Source: Chrysochromulina tobinii (Eukaryota > Haptophyta > Prymnesiales > Chrysochromulinaceae). From it: a DNA stretch of 39,733 nt. Within the stretch, counting starts at the first letter, position 1; each line of letters starts with the position of its first letter. Location of the stretch: positions 1-39,733 of the forward strand of contig JWZX01003151.1 of assembly GCA_001275005.1 (NCBI GenBank), written 5' to 3'. The notes beneath the pieces were generated by a model that was not told the DNA's origin, did not search any database, and saw only the letters and a program-made list of their open reading frames with translations. Positions 8,292-17,414 of this stretch are shown one piece after another. The position numbers and the translations under genes were made by a program.

Positions 8292-8359
8292 AATTTCCAC
8301 GTCTATTCACAAAACGTGCACAGGTCACAACGCGCCGCCCCCTCCCGGCAAGGACAAAC

Positions 8360-9433
8360 ATGGCGTCCTCGGGCGGTGCGGATGACTTTAGACGCGCGTG
8401 CCGTCGACTCCTCGCGGCGCACGCGGCGCACGCGCTGCCTATTCATCAGCTGTACTCTGGCCCGTTCGGAAAGCTCTCCGACGAGGAGCGTCTCGAGGCG
8501 CAGCGGCACGCGATCGCTGACGCCCTTCGGCGGAGCGGGCTTGCTGACGCGGCGCACATGACGATCGTCGAGTTCGGAGCGGGCGATGGCGCGCTCAGCC
8601 GCACGCTCAGTGCCAGAGGCATAGCATCTAAGTTTCTCCTCATCGACAAGAATAAGCGACGGATTGGCCGCGCCCTTGAGGGCACAGAGGCTGCGATGCA
8701 ACAGCTATGTGCAGACATCGGCATACTCGAGCCCGAGACGTTGCGCGCGGCGGCCCCTGACGATACGGTAGTCGTCGTGTGCAACCACCTATGCGGCGGT
8801 GCCCTCGATGACGCCATCCGGTGCGCGCTCGCCGCATGGGACCGTCCCAGAGAAGGCGGGATCGGCGGCGGCGGCAGCAGCAGCGACGCCTTCGGCGGCA
8901 GCCAACTCGCCGGCGTTGTGTCGGTGACGTGCTGCCACCACAACTGCAGCTGCACAACCTTGCTCGGCAGCCAACAGTTCTTACGCGATGTGTGCGGGCT
9001 GACAGACGGCGAGCTGGAGCTGGCGCGCGATTGGTCTCGTATGGCGCCGCGGCGGGAGAAGCCAGCGGAGAGCCGCCCACGGCTGGTCGATATGGCCCAG
9101 CAGCTCTGCATCAGCCCAGACGACGCGGCGGATCTGGGCATGCGCTGCCGTGTCCTCCTCGACAGCGCACGGGCCCTCCACCTGCAGCAGCGCGGCTTCT
9201 CGGTCGCGTTGGTGCACCACGTGCCCAACACGCTCACGGCCGACAATCTCATGATCTTGGCGTCGAGGAGGCGGCCGCTGCAAGCGGGCAGCGCGCACGC
9301 AGCGGTGGAGCTGGATCGGAACGGGCCTATTCCGTGCCCTCCGGTGCAGACCATCCAGCTGCCATCATCAGCGGTGGAGCCCTTGCCTTCATCATTAGTA
9401 TCACAGCCCATGTTTTGGAGCCTCTTTGGTTGA
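8360..9433 (+). CDS. TRMT13: TRM13-like tRNA 2'-O-methyltransferase
   Basis: 357 residues from ATG 8360 (MASSGGADDFRRACRRLL). TRM13 enzymes methylate the 2'-OH of position 4 in certain tRNAs using S-adenosylmethionine. Visible marks: an SAM-binding strand and loop (IVEFGAGDGALSRTL, about residues 70-84), FLLIDKNKRR at the second strand, VVCNHLCGGALDDAIRCAL (family motif HLCG with the following helix), and SVTCCHHNCSC (family CCHH-C motif), then a C-terminal strand region HVPNTLTADNLMILASRRR. Human and yeast TRM13 carry an N-terminal zinc-finger segment that is absent here; an unseen upstream exon is possible but not needed. The C-terminal 50 residues look unconserved. Confidence 0.83.
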   Translation: MASSGGADDFRRACRRLLAAHAAHALPIHQLYSGPFGKLSDEERLEAQRHAIADALRRSGLADAAHMTIVEFGAGDGALSRTLSARGIASKFLLIDKNKRRIGRALEGTEAAMQQLCADIGILEPETLRAAAPDDTVVVVCNHLCGGALDDAIRCALAAWDRPREGGIGGGGSSSDAFGGSQLAGVVSVTCCHHNCSCTTLLGSQQFLRDVCGLTDGELELARDWSRMAPRREKPAESRPRLVDMAQQLCISPDDAADLGMRCRVLLDSARALHLQQRGFSVALVHHVPNTLTADNLMILASRRRPLQAGSAHAAVELDRNGPIPCPPVQTIQLPSSAVEPLPSSLVSQPMFWSLFG

Positions 9434-9960
9434 ATGGTCTGAGGTCGGGTCTCAGAGTTCGACGGTTCTGGGAGCGTGCTCACGTGCTCGGTGTACTACG
9501 CGACAACCTCGTAACAACCTCGTGCATAACCTCGTCATTACTCACTACTCCGAATCAAGCAGATTGAGATTCCCAATGAGGAATCATTCAATGACGATCG
9601 ACGCTCCGGCGATTCCGATTGCTGATTCCGACTCACGACACAGCGGACCGGACGCCGGTCGCCGCCCGCCCGCACCACAGCCAGCTCCTGTCCGTGTTTA
9701 CGTTTTTTTACGGACAACAATACACCCACCTCTGGAGGCCCACCCACGCCCCTCCTCAACACCTAATCCTGCGTGCCCTCAATAGATTCCTCATCAGCCT
9801 AACCCCCCAAACATGGGCACACCGCAGGTCCAATCTCCGATGCATTTTCGATTCATCCGTCTTCAACTTCCAGCACACACTCTCTCTTCGGGCTTTTCGC
9901 GGTAGGGTTTTCATCCGTGAGGCTAGTCCTCCGTGAGGTTAGTCCTCCACGCCGAAGTTT
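9434..9960. other. Intergenic region before the K+ channel gene
   Basis: No gene found. A tandem duplication of about 16 bp (CCGTGAGGCTAGTCCTCCG then TGAGGTTAGTCCTCC) occupies about 9916-9949, close to the channel start. Confidence 0.55.
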
Positions 9961-11466
9961 ATGTGGCGCCGTCCCACTCCCCCAGTCACCACCAGAACCT
10001 CCCACGAAGGGGACGCGCCAGCAGCAAACGCTCAACAGCCAGCGGCGGCGCTGAGGAACTGTCAAACGCTGGGGAATGCGGAGACGGGACTGGAGGCGGG
10101 GGTGACGGCGGCGCTTCTTCCAACCCGCCGAGCCTCTGCCATCGAACATCTCGACGGCAGAGGCTCGGCTCTCTGGAATCAAGGAGGCAAGGAGGAGGCG
10201 CTCTTGAAGATGATGTACCAGGATCGACGCGCGGCTGCTCTTCGAGATGGTTTGTTGCATGGCGTCAACTCGCTCGCGGCCGTGCAAACGGACAATTCGT
10301 CGTCGCTGCGCGGGGCGTTATTAGCTCTTTGTTTGATCTTCGCGAGTTACTTGCTGGTCGCGGCGCTTGTGCTACGACCCTTCGAAGGCTGGTCTCATGC
10401 GGACAGTGCTTACTTTGCCGTCGTGACGTTCACGACAATTGGGTATGGCGATATCACGCCCAAAACGGATGCGGGCAAGGTGATCTCGTTGATGCTGGCG
10501 ATAGGTGGGCTGCTGACCGTCACGGCGGCGCTCAACTATACCGGCACGATCATGGCCAAGGAGAACAAGCGGCAGGAGCTCGAGGAGCAGCTCCGTCACC
10601 TTGAGGCCGAGACGAGTGCAGCGGCCGAGACGGCCGAGTCGTTGAGCCGGAAGACCGGGCCGACGGCAACTGCGAAAGTGCCGCCCGATCCCCGCCCGTG
10701 GGTGCAGAGTGCGTGGTGGTTTTTCGGCGCGATACGCCCGCTGCTCGCCTCGATCACATGCATGACGCTACTCGGCATCATCTGCGAGGGTTGGAATCTT
10801 CTCGATTCCGTCTACTTTGCTCTCATCTCCATCCTCACGGTGGGCTACGGAGACTACGCGCCGAAGTCACGAGTGGGGCGCACGCTCTGCACCTTCTTCC
10901 TGCCCATTGCATGCGCCGCCGCGCTGGGTTCGATAGCGGCGCTCAGCTCGGCGCTTGTCCGGATGACCATCGCAAAGTCCGCAGCACGCGAGAACGATCT
11001 CGACGAGCAGATCACACGCATGCGCCGGATGGTCGAGTTCGGCGCGGGCGATGCGGGGCTTGTGAGCGAGGCTGACTTTATCTGCATCACCCTCGTCGAG
11101 CTCGGCCTTGTTGACAACGCAGCGCTCGGCAAGGTGCGTGAGCAGTTTTACCACTTCGACAAGCTGGCAGTGGGATACCTGAGCATCGATTCTTACAAGG
11201 AGCTGCTGCAGCTCAAGCAAGGCGGCCACAAGAGGAAGTGGCACCTGGCTTCATCCTCGTTGGTACGCCAGCGTCGCGTGGCCGACGTGCTGGGCGCCCT
11301 CATGGTCGCAGGGCCCGAAGCGCGCGCCGAGCGCGCGGCACGCATCGCCTCAGCCGAGAGCGTCGAGCCCGTGGCGATGACGAATGATCTACGCGCATCG
11401 CAACGGCGGCACTCGGAGCCAGAGTTGCCAGGGGCAGGACATCCTTCTCAGCTGAGAATGCTCTGA
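9961..11466 (+). CDS. Two-pore-domain potassium channel (TPK type)
   Basis: 501 residues. It contains two K+ selectivity filters: FTTIGYGDITPK (about residues 157-168) and LTVGYGDYAPK (about 292-302). Each lies between hydrophobic segments (about 117-140 and 177-195; 262-280 and 307-330), i.e. the 2TM-P-2TM-P plan of TPK/KCO channels. Between the halves is a charged helical linker (KENKRQELEEQLRHLEAE). The C-terminal cytosolic part, about residues 370-425, has a degenerate EF-hand-like region (FDKLAVGYLSIDSYKELLQL), as in Ca2+-regulated TPKs of plants, but the Ca2+ loop is poorly conserved. It probably acts in a vacuolar or plasma membrane. An N-terminal 100-residue low-complexity region contains an inverted repeat in its DNA. 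Confidence 0.88.
   Translation: MWRRPTPPVTTRTSHEGDAPAANAQQPAAALRNCQTLGNAETGLEAGVTAALLPTRRASAIEHLDGRGSALWNQGGKEEALLKMMYQDRRAAALRDGLLHGVNSLAAVQTDNSSSLRGALLALCLIFASYLLVAALVLRPFEGWSHADSAYFAVVTFTTIGYGDITPKTDAGKVISLMLAIGGLLTVTAALNYTGTIMAKENKRQELEEQLRHLEAETSAAAETAESLSRKTGPTATAKVPPDPRPWVQSAWWFFGAIRPLLASITCMTLLGIICEGWNLLDSVYFALISILTVGYGDYAPKSRVGRTLCTFFLPIACAAALGSIAALSSALVRMTIAKSAARENDLDEQITRMRRMVEFGAGDAGLVSEADFICITLVELGLVDNAALGKVREQFYHFDKLAVGYLSIDSYKELLQLKQGGHKRKWHLASSSLVRQRRVADVLGALMVAGPEARAERAARIASAESVEPVAMTNDLRASQRRHSEPELPGAGHPSQLRML
10128..10168. repeat. Perfect 13-bp inverted repeat inside the channel's N-terminal coding region
   Basis: CCGAGCCTCTGCC at 10128-10140 and its exact complement at 10156-10168, with a 15-nt loop. 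In RNA it would be a stable hairpin 168 nt after the start codon. Confidence 0.85.
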
Positions 11467-11858
11467 TGAGGCTCCAGAAGGGGCTGGACAGCTGCTGGTC
11501 CCCTGCCGTGCCTGTGCCCTCGCACACCTGTCGTGTGGCCTGGGGCGGTGAGCCGCCACTCCACTGAGGGTTCTGACCAGCCCACGGAAGCTCAGGAATT
11601 TGCAACAGATGCTGCGACTGTTTGAGAGTGTTTATCGGTGTCGTATCTGTCGTTGCGTTCAAACCTGTACGTACTGGACAACGAGTCATGAAAGAACATG
11701 CGTCTCGCGCCACAGGCTACAACCTACATCAACACGGGTTGGTGCCGTCTCCCTTTTCTCTCGAGATTACGAGGCTCGTGACGGACCCTCTCCCTACATG
11801 TTCGCACCGGACCAGCACAAAGAGGGAGACGGCACCAACACGTCTCGGAGATGGTCCG
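11467..11858. other. 3' flank of the K+ channel, convergent with the next small gene
   Basis: No gene. It contains most of the interleaved inverted repeats listed at 11738-11872. Confidence 0.55.
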
Positions 11859-11872
11859 TCAAGCCTCGTAAT
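11738..11872. repeat. Two interleaved inverted repeats (order A-B-A'-B')
   Basis: A is 11738-11754 (GTTGGTGCCGTCTCCCT) and its perfect complement A' is 11823-11839. B is 11766-11787 (ATTACGAGGCTCGTGACGGACC), matched by B' at 11853-11872 except for a 2-nt bulge; with one mismatch the match continues to TCTCC. Because the arms alternate, A/A' and B/B' cannot nest as simple hairpins: together they would form a pseudoknot-like fold. B' overlaps the last codons of the small minus-strand gene. Confidence 0.85.
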
Positions 11873-12251
11873 GTCGGTTCTGCTGGTCCCGCGACTCTAT
11901 GGCCCAGCTCTTTGAGCTCGATTCATGGTTGTTGATCATCTTCAGCGTGAGCATTTCGAGATTTGTCTTGGTTGCCGCGCCGCCCGGATCATGATACGAG
12001 AGCATCGCGGTGGCCTGTGCCGGTAAAGGCGGTACGCATCCGATCATGGCAACCTCCATGGCGAGCTGCGAGTAGTTGGCGGAGTGTGTATGGTGAAAGG
12101 CGGGCAGCGGGCAGCCCTTGTGGGCCTCGAGCCTCATTGATTGTGAAAGCATGTAGTCTCGTTTCGATAGTCTCTCCCAAACGGGCTTTTTGTTGCTCCC
12201 GGGGAGCTTAAAGGGCAGCTGCTTCTCGATCTCTTCACGGTCACGGTTCAT
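11859..12251 (-). CDS. Small unrecognised protein
   Basis: 130 residues, beginning MNRDREEIEKQLPFKLPG. The composition is well balanced, with all residue types, WERLSKRDYMLSQSMRLE and Met-rich helices, unlike the Arg/Ser/Ala-only shadow frames nearby, so I judge it coding. Third positions are less GC-rich than in the neighbours. No signal peptide, membrane segment or known domain is visible. The C-terminal end runs into an inverted repeat (B' at 11853-11872), so the last residues (QQNRHYEA) may be recently acquired, or the gene may end in another exon. Convergent with the K+ channel gene. Confidence 0.45.
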   Translation of the reverse strand: MNRDREEIEKQLPFKLPGSNKKPVWERLSKRDYMLSQSMRLEAHKGCPLPAFHHTHSANYSQLAMEVAMIGCVPPLPAQATAMLSYHDPGGAATKTNLEMLTLKMINNHESSSKSWAIESRDQQNRHYEA

Positions 12252-12906
12252 GGTCCAAGTGTGCGTCGAGGTGCGATTGTAGGTGAGGAACTCAGCTTCG
12301 CGAAGAGAAAATCACTGACGCTTTTCGCTCACCTCCTCTCTTGGCACAGGGGTTGGACACGTTTTCGTCGCGCTCAATTCGTCATGTTTCGCGTTTCGTC
12401 GAGTTTCGTCGTGCTCCACGCTGTTTCGCGTGAACGCTCTGACCCAGGCGCGCGATTTGACGTCGCGAAGTTTGACTTTGAGGCGAGGGGGCGTGGGGCC
12501 GACGGCCGGGTTATTTTGGTGGTCCCCTGCGGGGCGTGCGGTGCGATAGTTGGTGAAATTTCACCCATTCGGTTCGGAGCGTTATCCCAGCCGCGCCCCC
12601 CGAGGCCCGCCTCCTCGCTACGCTCCTGTGCATCGCCTCCACACACCTCCGACACCCGCCCGCCCCACGCTGCCTCGGCTAACGTGTGTCTCATTGCGGA
12701 CACGGGACCGCGGGCCCATGTCAGATGCCTTTCTCAAAATCGGCGTCCACCGCCTCTCAAAGCGCGCACCTCAACTTCCTCACAGTGGGCGCAGACCGCA
12801 CTGTTCCGCGCACTGTCAAACAGCATCGTTGTAGTCCTACGGCACGCGCGCCCAGTTGACCACCCAGTTGTAGTCAACTGGGTGCCGGCGCGGCCTCACC
12901 CATCCG
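12252..12906. other. Intergenic, between the small gene's start and the MFSD5-like gene's 3' end
   Basis: A 246-codon plus-strand frame crosses it but is rich in Arg, Pro, Ser and Ala without domains; I do not call it. It holds the hairpin at 12861-12884. Confidence 0.5.
12861..12884 (-). repeat. Perfect hairpin just beyond the MFSD5-like stop codon
   Basis: CACCCAGTTG (12861-12870), TAGT loop, CAACTGGGTG (12875-12884). It begins 22 bases after the stop, so lies in the 3' untranslated region. A further CCCAGTTGACC at 12851 gives an alternative partner. Confidence 0.75.
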
Positions 12907-14541
12907 CTATGCGCGCTTCTCTTTGGCGGTCTTGTGGAACACCCGGAGCGCGAGATGCGCCTGGCATAGCGTTGCGAGGGCATGTGCCGACGCACACATG
13001 AGGAAGATCTGGTGCTGCGGCAGGTAGTCAGAGAGCATCGTGCCCGCAGCCACGAGCATGTTGAGCGGCAGCCGGAAAAGGTTGTTCACCGTCGACTGCT
13101 GCGCATCGGGCACGTACTTGGAGCGGTGCGTCGCCACGCACGGCTGGAATGCGCCGACGCACATCTCGAAGCCCAGGAAGGCCGCGAAGTGCACGCCAAA
13201 AGAGGCGTGGATGCCGCAGCCGTATAGTCCGCAGACGACGGGCACGGCCATGCACACGAAAGAGAGCAGAAAGATGAGCACACCGATGGTCTCGACGGCG
13301 AGGAAGCGCGCGGCCAGTCCGTAAACCTCGCCGCCGATCGAGATGGCCGCCATCAGGCATGAGAAGATGAGTCCTTGCACGGGCGCGATCTTGTCGTAGC
13401 CTCCCAGCGCCGAGGCGAGCGTAGGTACCCAATTGAAGACGAATGTGTACATCGCACCCTCGAAGAGAGCGTACACGGCGCCGACGACGAGCAGCGCTGA
13501 GTCGCCGCGCACAACCAGCCACGCCGCCCATAGCCCCGCCTCGCTCGACTCGGCCGACTCGGCCGACTCGGCCGACGCGACAGCGCCTTTGGCATGGTCA
13601 TCAACAGTTGTCCGTTCAGTGCTGCGGTGCACGACGCCGTTGGGCCCAGCTGTGCCGCCCGCATTGGTGCTGCTGTCTCCGCCGCTGTTGCCGTCGCCGT
13701 GGTCGCCACCAGTGCTGCCGTAATTCTCGGTCCAGGATGTGATATTCAGGCCGGCGAGCGCGGTGAGTGCCATTGCCAGCTGGAAGGGCCCAATGTCGCC
13801 GCGAATGTCGGCGGAGATCTGCGCGAGCACGCCGGCCACAATGGCCGTGGCTCCATTCCACACGGCACAGAGCGCAAACGTGCGCCCGATCCACTCTTCG
13901 GGGAATCCCCGGATGCGGTGCTCCGTCACCATCCACGCCTCAAAGGCCGAGAAGAGGAGCGACGTCGAGATGCCGCCGAGCACGCGACCAACGAGCAGCA
14001 GTCCCATGTGGTTGAAGTGCTCGAGGAAATTGATGGTCAGCTCGAGTGCGATGTACACGAGGCACGCGCGCTTGCGGCCGTATCGATCCACAAACGGGCC
14101 TGTTGGCGTCCCGAAGACGGCAGCAGCCACAAAGCCTGTGAAGAACAGCGTGCCGACAGCGACGTTGCTGCCCTCCTCCTTGGCATAGCTGGAGTAGAGC
14201 GTGTACATGTGTGTGCCCTGCATCCAGTCGGCCAACATAATGATCACGTACACAGAGAGGTACGAGCGCTGGAAGGAAGCAAAATCGGCTGCCTTGGCCT
14301 GATTGGTGACGGTCGTCTTCTGCTGCGCAGCTCGGCTGTCTACAAACAACCGAACAAGCATGCAAAGCAGCGCCACAGCGACGAGGACGACAAATGCGCC
14401 GACTGCCCATTCGCGGCCAGCCGTTTGCGAAGCGACCGATGAGATTACCCATGAGCTCCAGCATGTCCCTTCGGACAAGGCTTTGGGCGAGCACCCCATT
14501 GCGCGTCCACGAGCGGGCCCACGCGGGCGCGCGAGATTCAC
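12907..14541 (-). CDS. MFSD5: MFSD5/MOT2-like major facilitator transporter (putative molybdate-anion transporter)
   Basis: 544 residues. The first 45 residues are weakly constrained, and Met15 (MGCSPKALSEG) is an alternative start. There are about 12 membrane segments. The family signature follows the first: FQRSYLSVYVIIMLADWMQG, THMYTLYSSYAKEEG, then GTPTGPFVDRYGRKRACLVY, the MFS loop 2-3 motif (D-R-x-G-R-K). Next come LLVGRVLGGISTSLLFSAFE and EEWIGRTFALCAVWNG, matching the MFSD5 family, which in Chlamydomonas (MOT2) takes up molybdate. The central loop, about residues 260-320, is Gly/Ser/Asn-rich with an Ala-Glu-Ser repeat, and is longer than in homologues. Substrate is inferred from the family only. 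Confidence 0.83.
   Translation of the reverse strand: MNLARPRGPARGRAMGCSPKALSEGTCWSSWVISSVASQTAGREWAVGAFVVLVAVALLCMLVRLFVDSRAAQQKTTVTNQAKAADFASFQRSYLSVYVIIMLADWMQGTHMYTLYSSYAKEEGSNVAVGTLFFTGFVAAAVFGTPTGPFVDRYGRKRACLVYIALELTINFLEHFNHMGLLLVGRVLGGISTSLLFSAFEAWMVTEHRIRGFPEEWIGRTFALCAVWNGATAIVAGVLAQISADIRGDIGPFQLAMALTALAGLNITSWTENYGSTGGDHGDGNSGGDSSTNAGGTAGPNGVVHRSTERTTVDDHAKGAVASAESAESAESSEAGLWAAWLVVRGDSALLVVGAVYALFEGAMYTFVFNWVPTLASALGGYDKIAPVQGLIFSCLMAAISIGGEVYGLAARFLAVETIGVLIFLLSFVCMAVPVVCGLYGCGIHASFGVHFAAFLGFEMCVGAFQPCVATHRSKYVPDAQQSTVNNLFRLPLNMLVAAGTMLSDYLPQHQIFLMCASAHALATLCQAHLALRVFHKTAKEKRA
13547..13576. repeat. Nine-base tandem repeat in the MFSD5-like coding region
   Basis: Three copies of GACTCGGCC plus GAC, encoding the Ser-Ala-Glu repeat in the central loop of the transporter. 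Confidence 0.85.
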
Positions 14542-14787
14542 CGGAGATCGGGTGTTTCATCGGGCGTCGTGTACATGTACGTCGTTCTTTTGCGCCAAGA
14601 AGCGATGTATTATCAGCGAGTGTCTTAAACTGCACGGCACCCACGCCCCATCTATGGGGTGGTCAAAGTACTGTGGGCACAGGCCACAGCTCCAGGGGTA
14701 GCCGCTTCATCCACTGGAACATCTGGGCTCTCCAGGGGCAGCACAAGTGTACGGAAACGCTCAGCAAAACCCAATGTTTTTGATAGC

Positions 14788-16875
14788 ATGCATTTCAGTT
14801 CCGTGCGATGCAGCTGTGGAAGGAAGCGAAGGGGACCAGACTTCTATTTCTCGCAATTCGCGTCAGTCCCGTATTCGCACCACGAGGGTGTGTTTGCGAT
14901 GGACCCCACGCTGCCGATAGCGATGCCTCGTGGCATGTCTCTGAGCACCAAACGCAGAGAGCACGTGGTCGCTGACGCCACTCTGATAGCTGCCACAATC
15001 GTCCTGGCATTCCTCTCAATAGGTCTCGAGCTCCAGTGCCGGCGCTGGATCGATCGTGATGTTTTGCTCGGTAACTTTGACGACGACCGGCTGGCTGCTG
15101 AGCTGGCCGAGGTCGAGCAGGAAATAACAGCATCCTTCTCCCAGAGCGAGATCGATGCGAGCAGCGAAGACCGTCCGGGTCGCGACCCATCAACCATTGA
15201 CCCGATGACACCCAATGTCGACGGCGAGTTTGAGGTACCCTCGACGGCCATGTTGCAATCGACGTTGCAAAAAGGTAACGACGTCTTGCTCGCATCGCGT
15301 CTCCTCTTCCCCGTCCTGGACGAGGCATGGATGGCCCTCGAGCTCGCCGCGGACGTGCCAGCCGGAGCGTATGCCATCGAGACCAGTGAGATCATCGGCC
15401 GCTTGGCTGTACACCAGTCCGGCGGCTGCCTCCTCGTTCAGGTCCGCTTCGGCGGCGAGTGGCACGTGCTCGTCGGGGCGCCGCGCCGCCCCACATTCCC
15501 GCCTGCCGACGCACCACTCGTGTACCGCGTGAGCGTGCCGCATCCGTTCGACGGTATGCGCCTACTGGCGAGCACCAGCCCAGCTGCAGTGGGCAGCGAA
15601 GGCAGCAGCAGCGGCGGCCGCCTGAGCTTGCGCCACCTCGGCACGCCACTTCCCACACCGCCGCCACCACCACCGCAGAAGCGCTCGCGCTTCCTCCTCT
15701 TCGAACTGGATCGAGGGTTTGGCGCGGCGCACCTCGGCCTCTTCAACGGCATTGCGCTCGCCTGGCTGCTCAACGTCACCGCCGTGCTGCCGCGCATCCA
15801 CACGTACCACGATCTCGAGACTGGATTACGCCGAGCCGACGCGGGCGCGTCCTCCGCCTTTGTGCCCTTTGAGACCTTCTTCGACGCCGAGGCGTTCATC
15901 AGCGCGCTCTCGCCAATGGTGCGTGTCGTGCGCAGGCTGCCTGCTGCCCTTGATGAGCTGGCCGACCATGAGGTCACGCAGCCGGTCGCCTTCATCAACC
16001 CGGCCGTGCCGACCCAGATGCCTGGCGCGGCAAGTAACGGCAGAGCGGGTGCCGGTGGTGCACCGGCGTCGACGGGCGGCCTCGCGCTGCTTCCGACTGA
16101 CCTTCAGCGGCTGTGGGATCACTACAAGACGCACAACGTGCTGCGAGTGCGCTCGCTCGCACGCAAGCTTGTATGGAGCACTCCTGCCCTTGCCCACCTG
16201 CGGCTGCTTTTGCACGCGGCGATACGCCCCGCCGCTGCGATCGACAGATTGGCGGCGCATCTCGAGCGCGAGATGCTTGCCTTTGGCGAGCGCAAGAACC
16301 TCTCGGGCAGTTTCGTGAGCATGCACCTCCCGCTCGGCAGCGGCTGGGAGGAGTTTTGCAGGCAAGAGCGGCTGTCGACGCTCGGCGACGGCCACAGCGC
16401 AATGTTTGGCGGGGCCAGCGGCGCCAGCGCGAGGGGCCGTCATGCTGCAGGCAGCGATGTGGACGACGAGAGCGACTGGCGACGATGCGACTTGAGCGCC
16501 GAGGCGGTGACCCAAGTCCTCGAGGAGCGACAGGTGGGGGACCTCTCTCGGCTTCTCTATGTGGCAGGCACCCTCAACATTTCGCACATCCAGCAGCTAC
16601 ACAAGCAGCGCTTTGCGGTGATGTCGCGCGCCCGCTTCACAGTCGATATCCACCCGGACCTCGCACCCGCTGTCGACATGGCGCTGTGCCGGCGCGCGCC
16701 GCTCTTCATTGGCAACGCGTTCTCGTCCTTCTCGTTTGTGCTCCGCGAAGCCCGATTAGCAGTGGGCGAGAGCGAACGTGCCATGTACTACAATGCCGAC
16801 CACGAGGCGACCGCGGGCGATCTCACTCCCGAGGAGGCGCTGCGGTGGAACGTGCTGCCGTGGGTCCCGTCATAG
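14788..16875 (+). CDS. Membrane-anchored O-fucosyltransferase-like protein
   Basis: 695 residues from ATG 14788; a second in-frame ATG at 14899 (MDPTLPIAMPRGMSLSTKRR) is equally possible. A membrane segment, about residues 65-85 (TLIAATIVLAFLSIGLEL) after basic residues, fits a type II Golgi protein. The catalytic part starts near 305: FLLFELDRGFGAAHLGLFNG and IALAWLLNVTAVLPRIHTY resemble the first GDP-fucose protein O-fucosyltransferase motif. Near the end, VDMALCRRAPLFIGNAFSSF followed by SFVLREAR matches the C-terminal motif of that superfamily. The usual G-G-x-x-N-Q of motif I is altered here (RGFGAAHLG), so donor use is uncertain. The middle contains variable Gly/Ala/Ser loops, and the region at about 90-270 has no known domain. 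Confidence 0.72.
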   Translation: MHFSSVRCSCGRKRRGPDFYFSQFASVPYSHHEGVFAMDPTLPIAMPRGMSLSTKRREHVVADATLIAATIVLAFLSIGLELQCRRWIDRDVLLGNFDDDRLAAELAEVEQEITASFSQSEIDASSEDRPGRDPSTIDPMTPNVDGEFEVPSTAMLQSTLQKGNDVLLASRLLFPVLDEAWMALELAADVPAGAYAIETSEIIGRLAVHQSGGCLLVQVRFGGEWHVLVGAPRRPTFPPADAPLVYRVSVPHPFDGMRLLASTSPAAVGSEGSSSGGRLSLRHLGTPLPTPPPPPPQKRSRFLLFELDRGFGAAHLGLFNGIALAWLLNVTAVLPRIHTYHDLETGLRRADAGASSAFVPFETFFDAEAFISALSPMVRVVRRLPAALDELADHEVTQPVAFINPAVPTQMPGAASNGRAGAGGAPASTGGLALLPTDLQRLWDHYKTHNVLRVRSLARKLVWSTPALAHLRLLLHAAIRPAAAIDRLAAHLEREMLAFGERKNLSGSFVSMHLPLGSGWEEFCRQERLSTLGDGHSAMFGGASGASARGRHAAGSDVDDESDWRRCDLSAEAVTQVLEERQVGDLSRLLYVAGTLNISHIQQLHKQRFAVMSRARFTVDIHPDLAPAVDMALCRRAPLFIGNAFSSFSFVLREARLAVGESERAMYYNADHEATAGDLTPEEALRWNVLPWVPS

Positions 16876-17414
16876 CTTTGAAGGTTTGAATCTCAGGTCG
16901 CGACGCGCGACCTTCGCGGTACACGCGAAACACGCGTTTTACCGTGCTGCACATATTCGTACACACAGAATACTCAGATCTCAGTAGAAGTGCCCAGTAC
17001 CGGTACAGTAGAAGTGCCTACCCACCCCCCCAACGCACACGATGTGAGTGTGTGAATGTGAATGTGTGTATGCTGACTTCTATCTGAGCGGGCAGTAACA
17101 GTGCAGCACCGGTTGTTGTGTTTGTCGTGTTAACGTTCACACGACATGACACGATAGTTCGGACGCGCCCCTATCCGCGCTCCCGCGACAACGAAGTTTA
17201 CTATCGCGTTAGCGCACTAGCTTTCTGGACGACCTACTTTCCGCACATAGCTTGGAGTGCGCTCCGCGCTCTCTCTCTTTCACACTGGAAGTTCACACGC
17301 TCCATTCCTCAACGCGTCAAGCACTCTCTCTTCGCTCTTTCCGCGGCCGCCGTCAGGCTGCTGCGCTGATATTTCAAAAGCCCAGGCCGACAAGCCGCGA
17401 GTGTTGTCGACGGC
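16876..17414. other. Intergenic between the glycosyltransferase-like and PP2C genes
   Basis: No gene. It has a direct repeat CAGTAGAAGTGCC (about 16981-17020) and a TGTGAATG-type purine/TG-rich stretch at 17043-17075. Confidence 0.55.

Larger units (their letters stand above)
7974..8359. other. IFT80 3' flank and TRM13 upstream region
   Basis: Contains a GCGGCAG/CTGCCGC hairpin (8115-8121 with 8130-8136, 8-nt loop), a probable polyadenylation signal at 8205-8210 and an ACTTG microsatellite (listed separately). No gene seen. Confidence 0.6.

Noticed and set aside
12261-13001. 246-codon plus-strand frame upstream of and into the MFSD5-like gene
   Set aside because: Low-quality Arg/Pro/Ala/Ser composition, no homology, and its end overlaps conserved coding sequence on the other strand.
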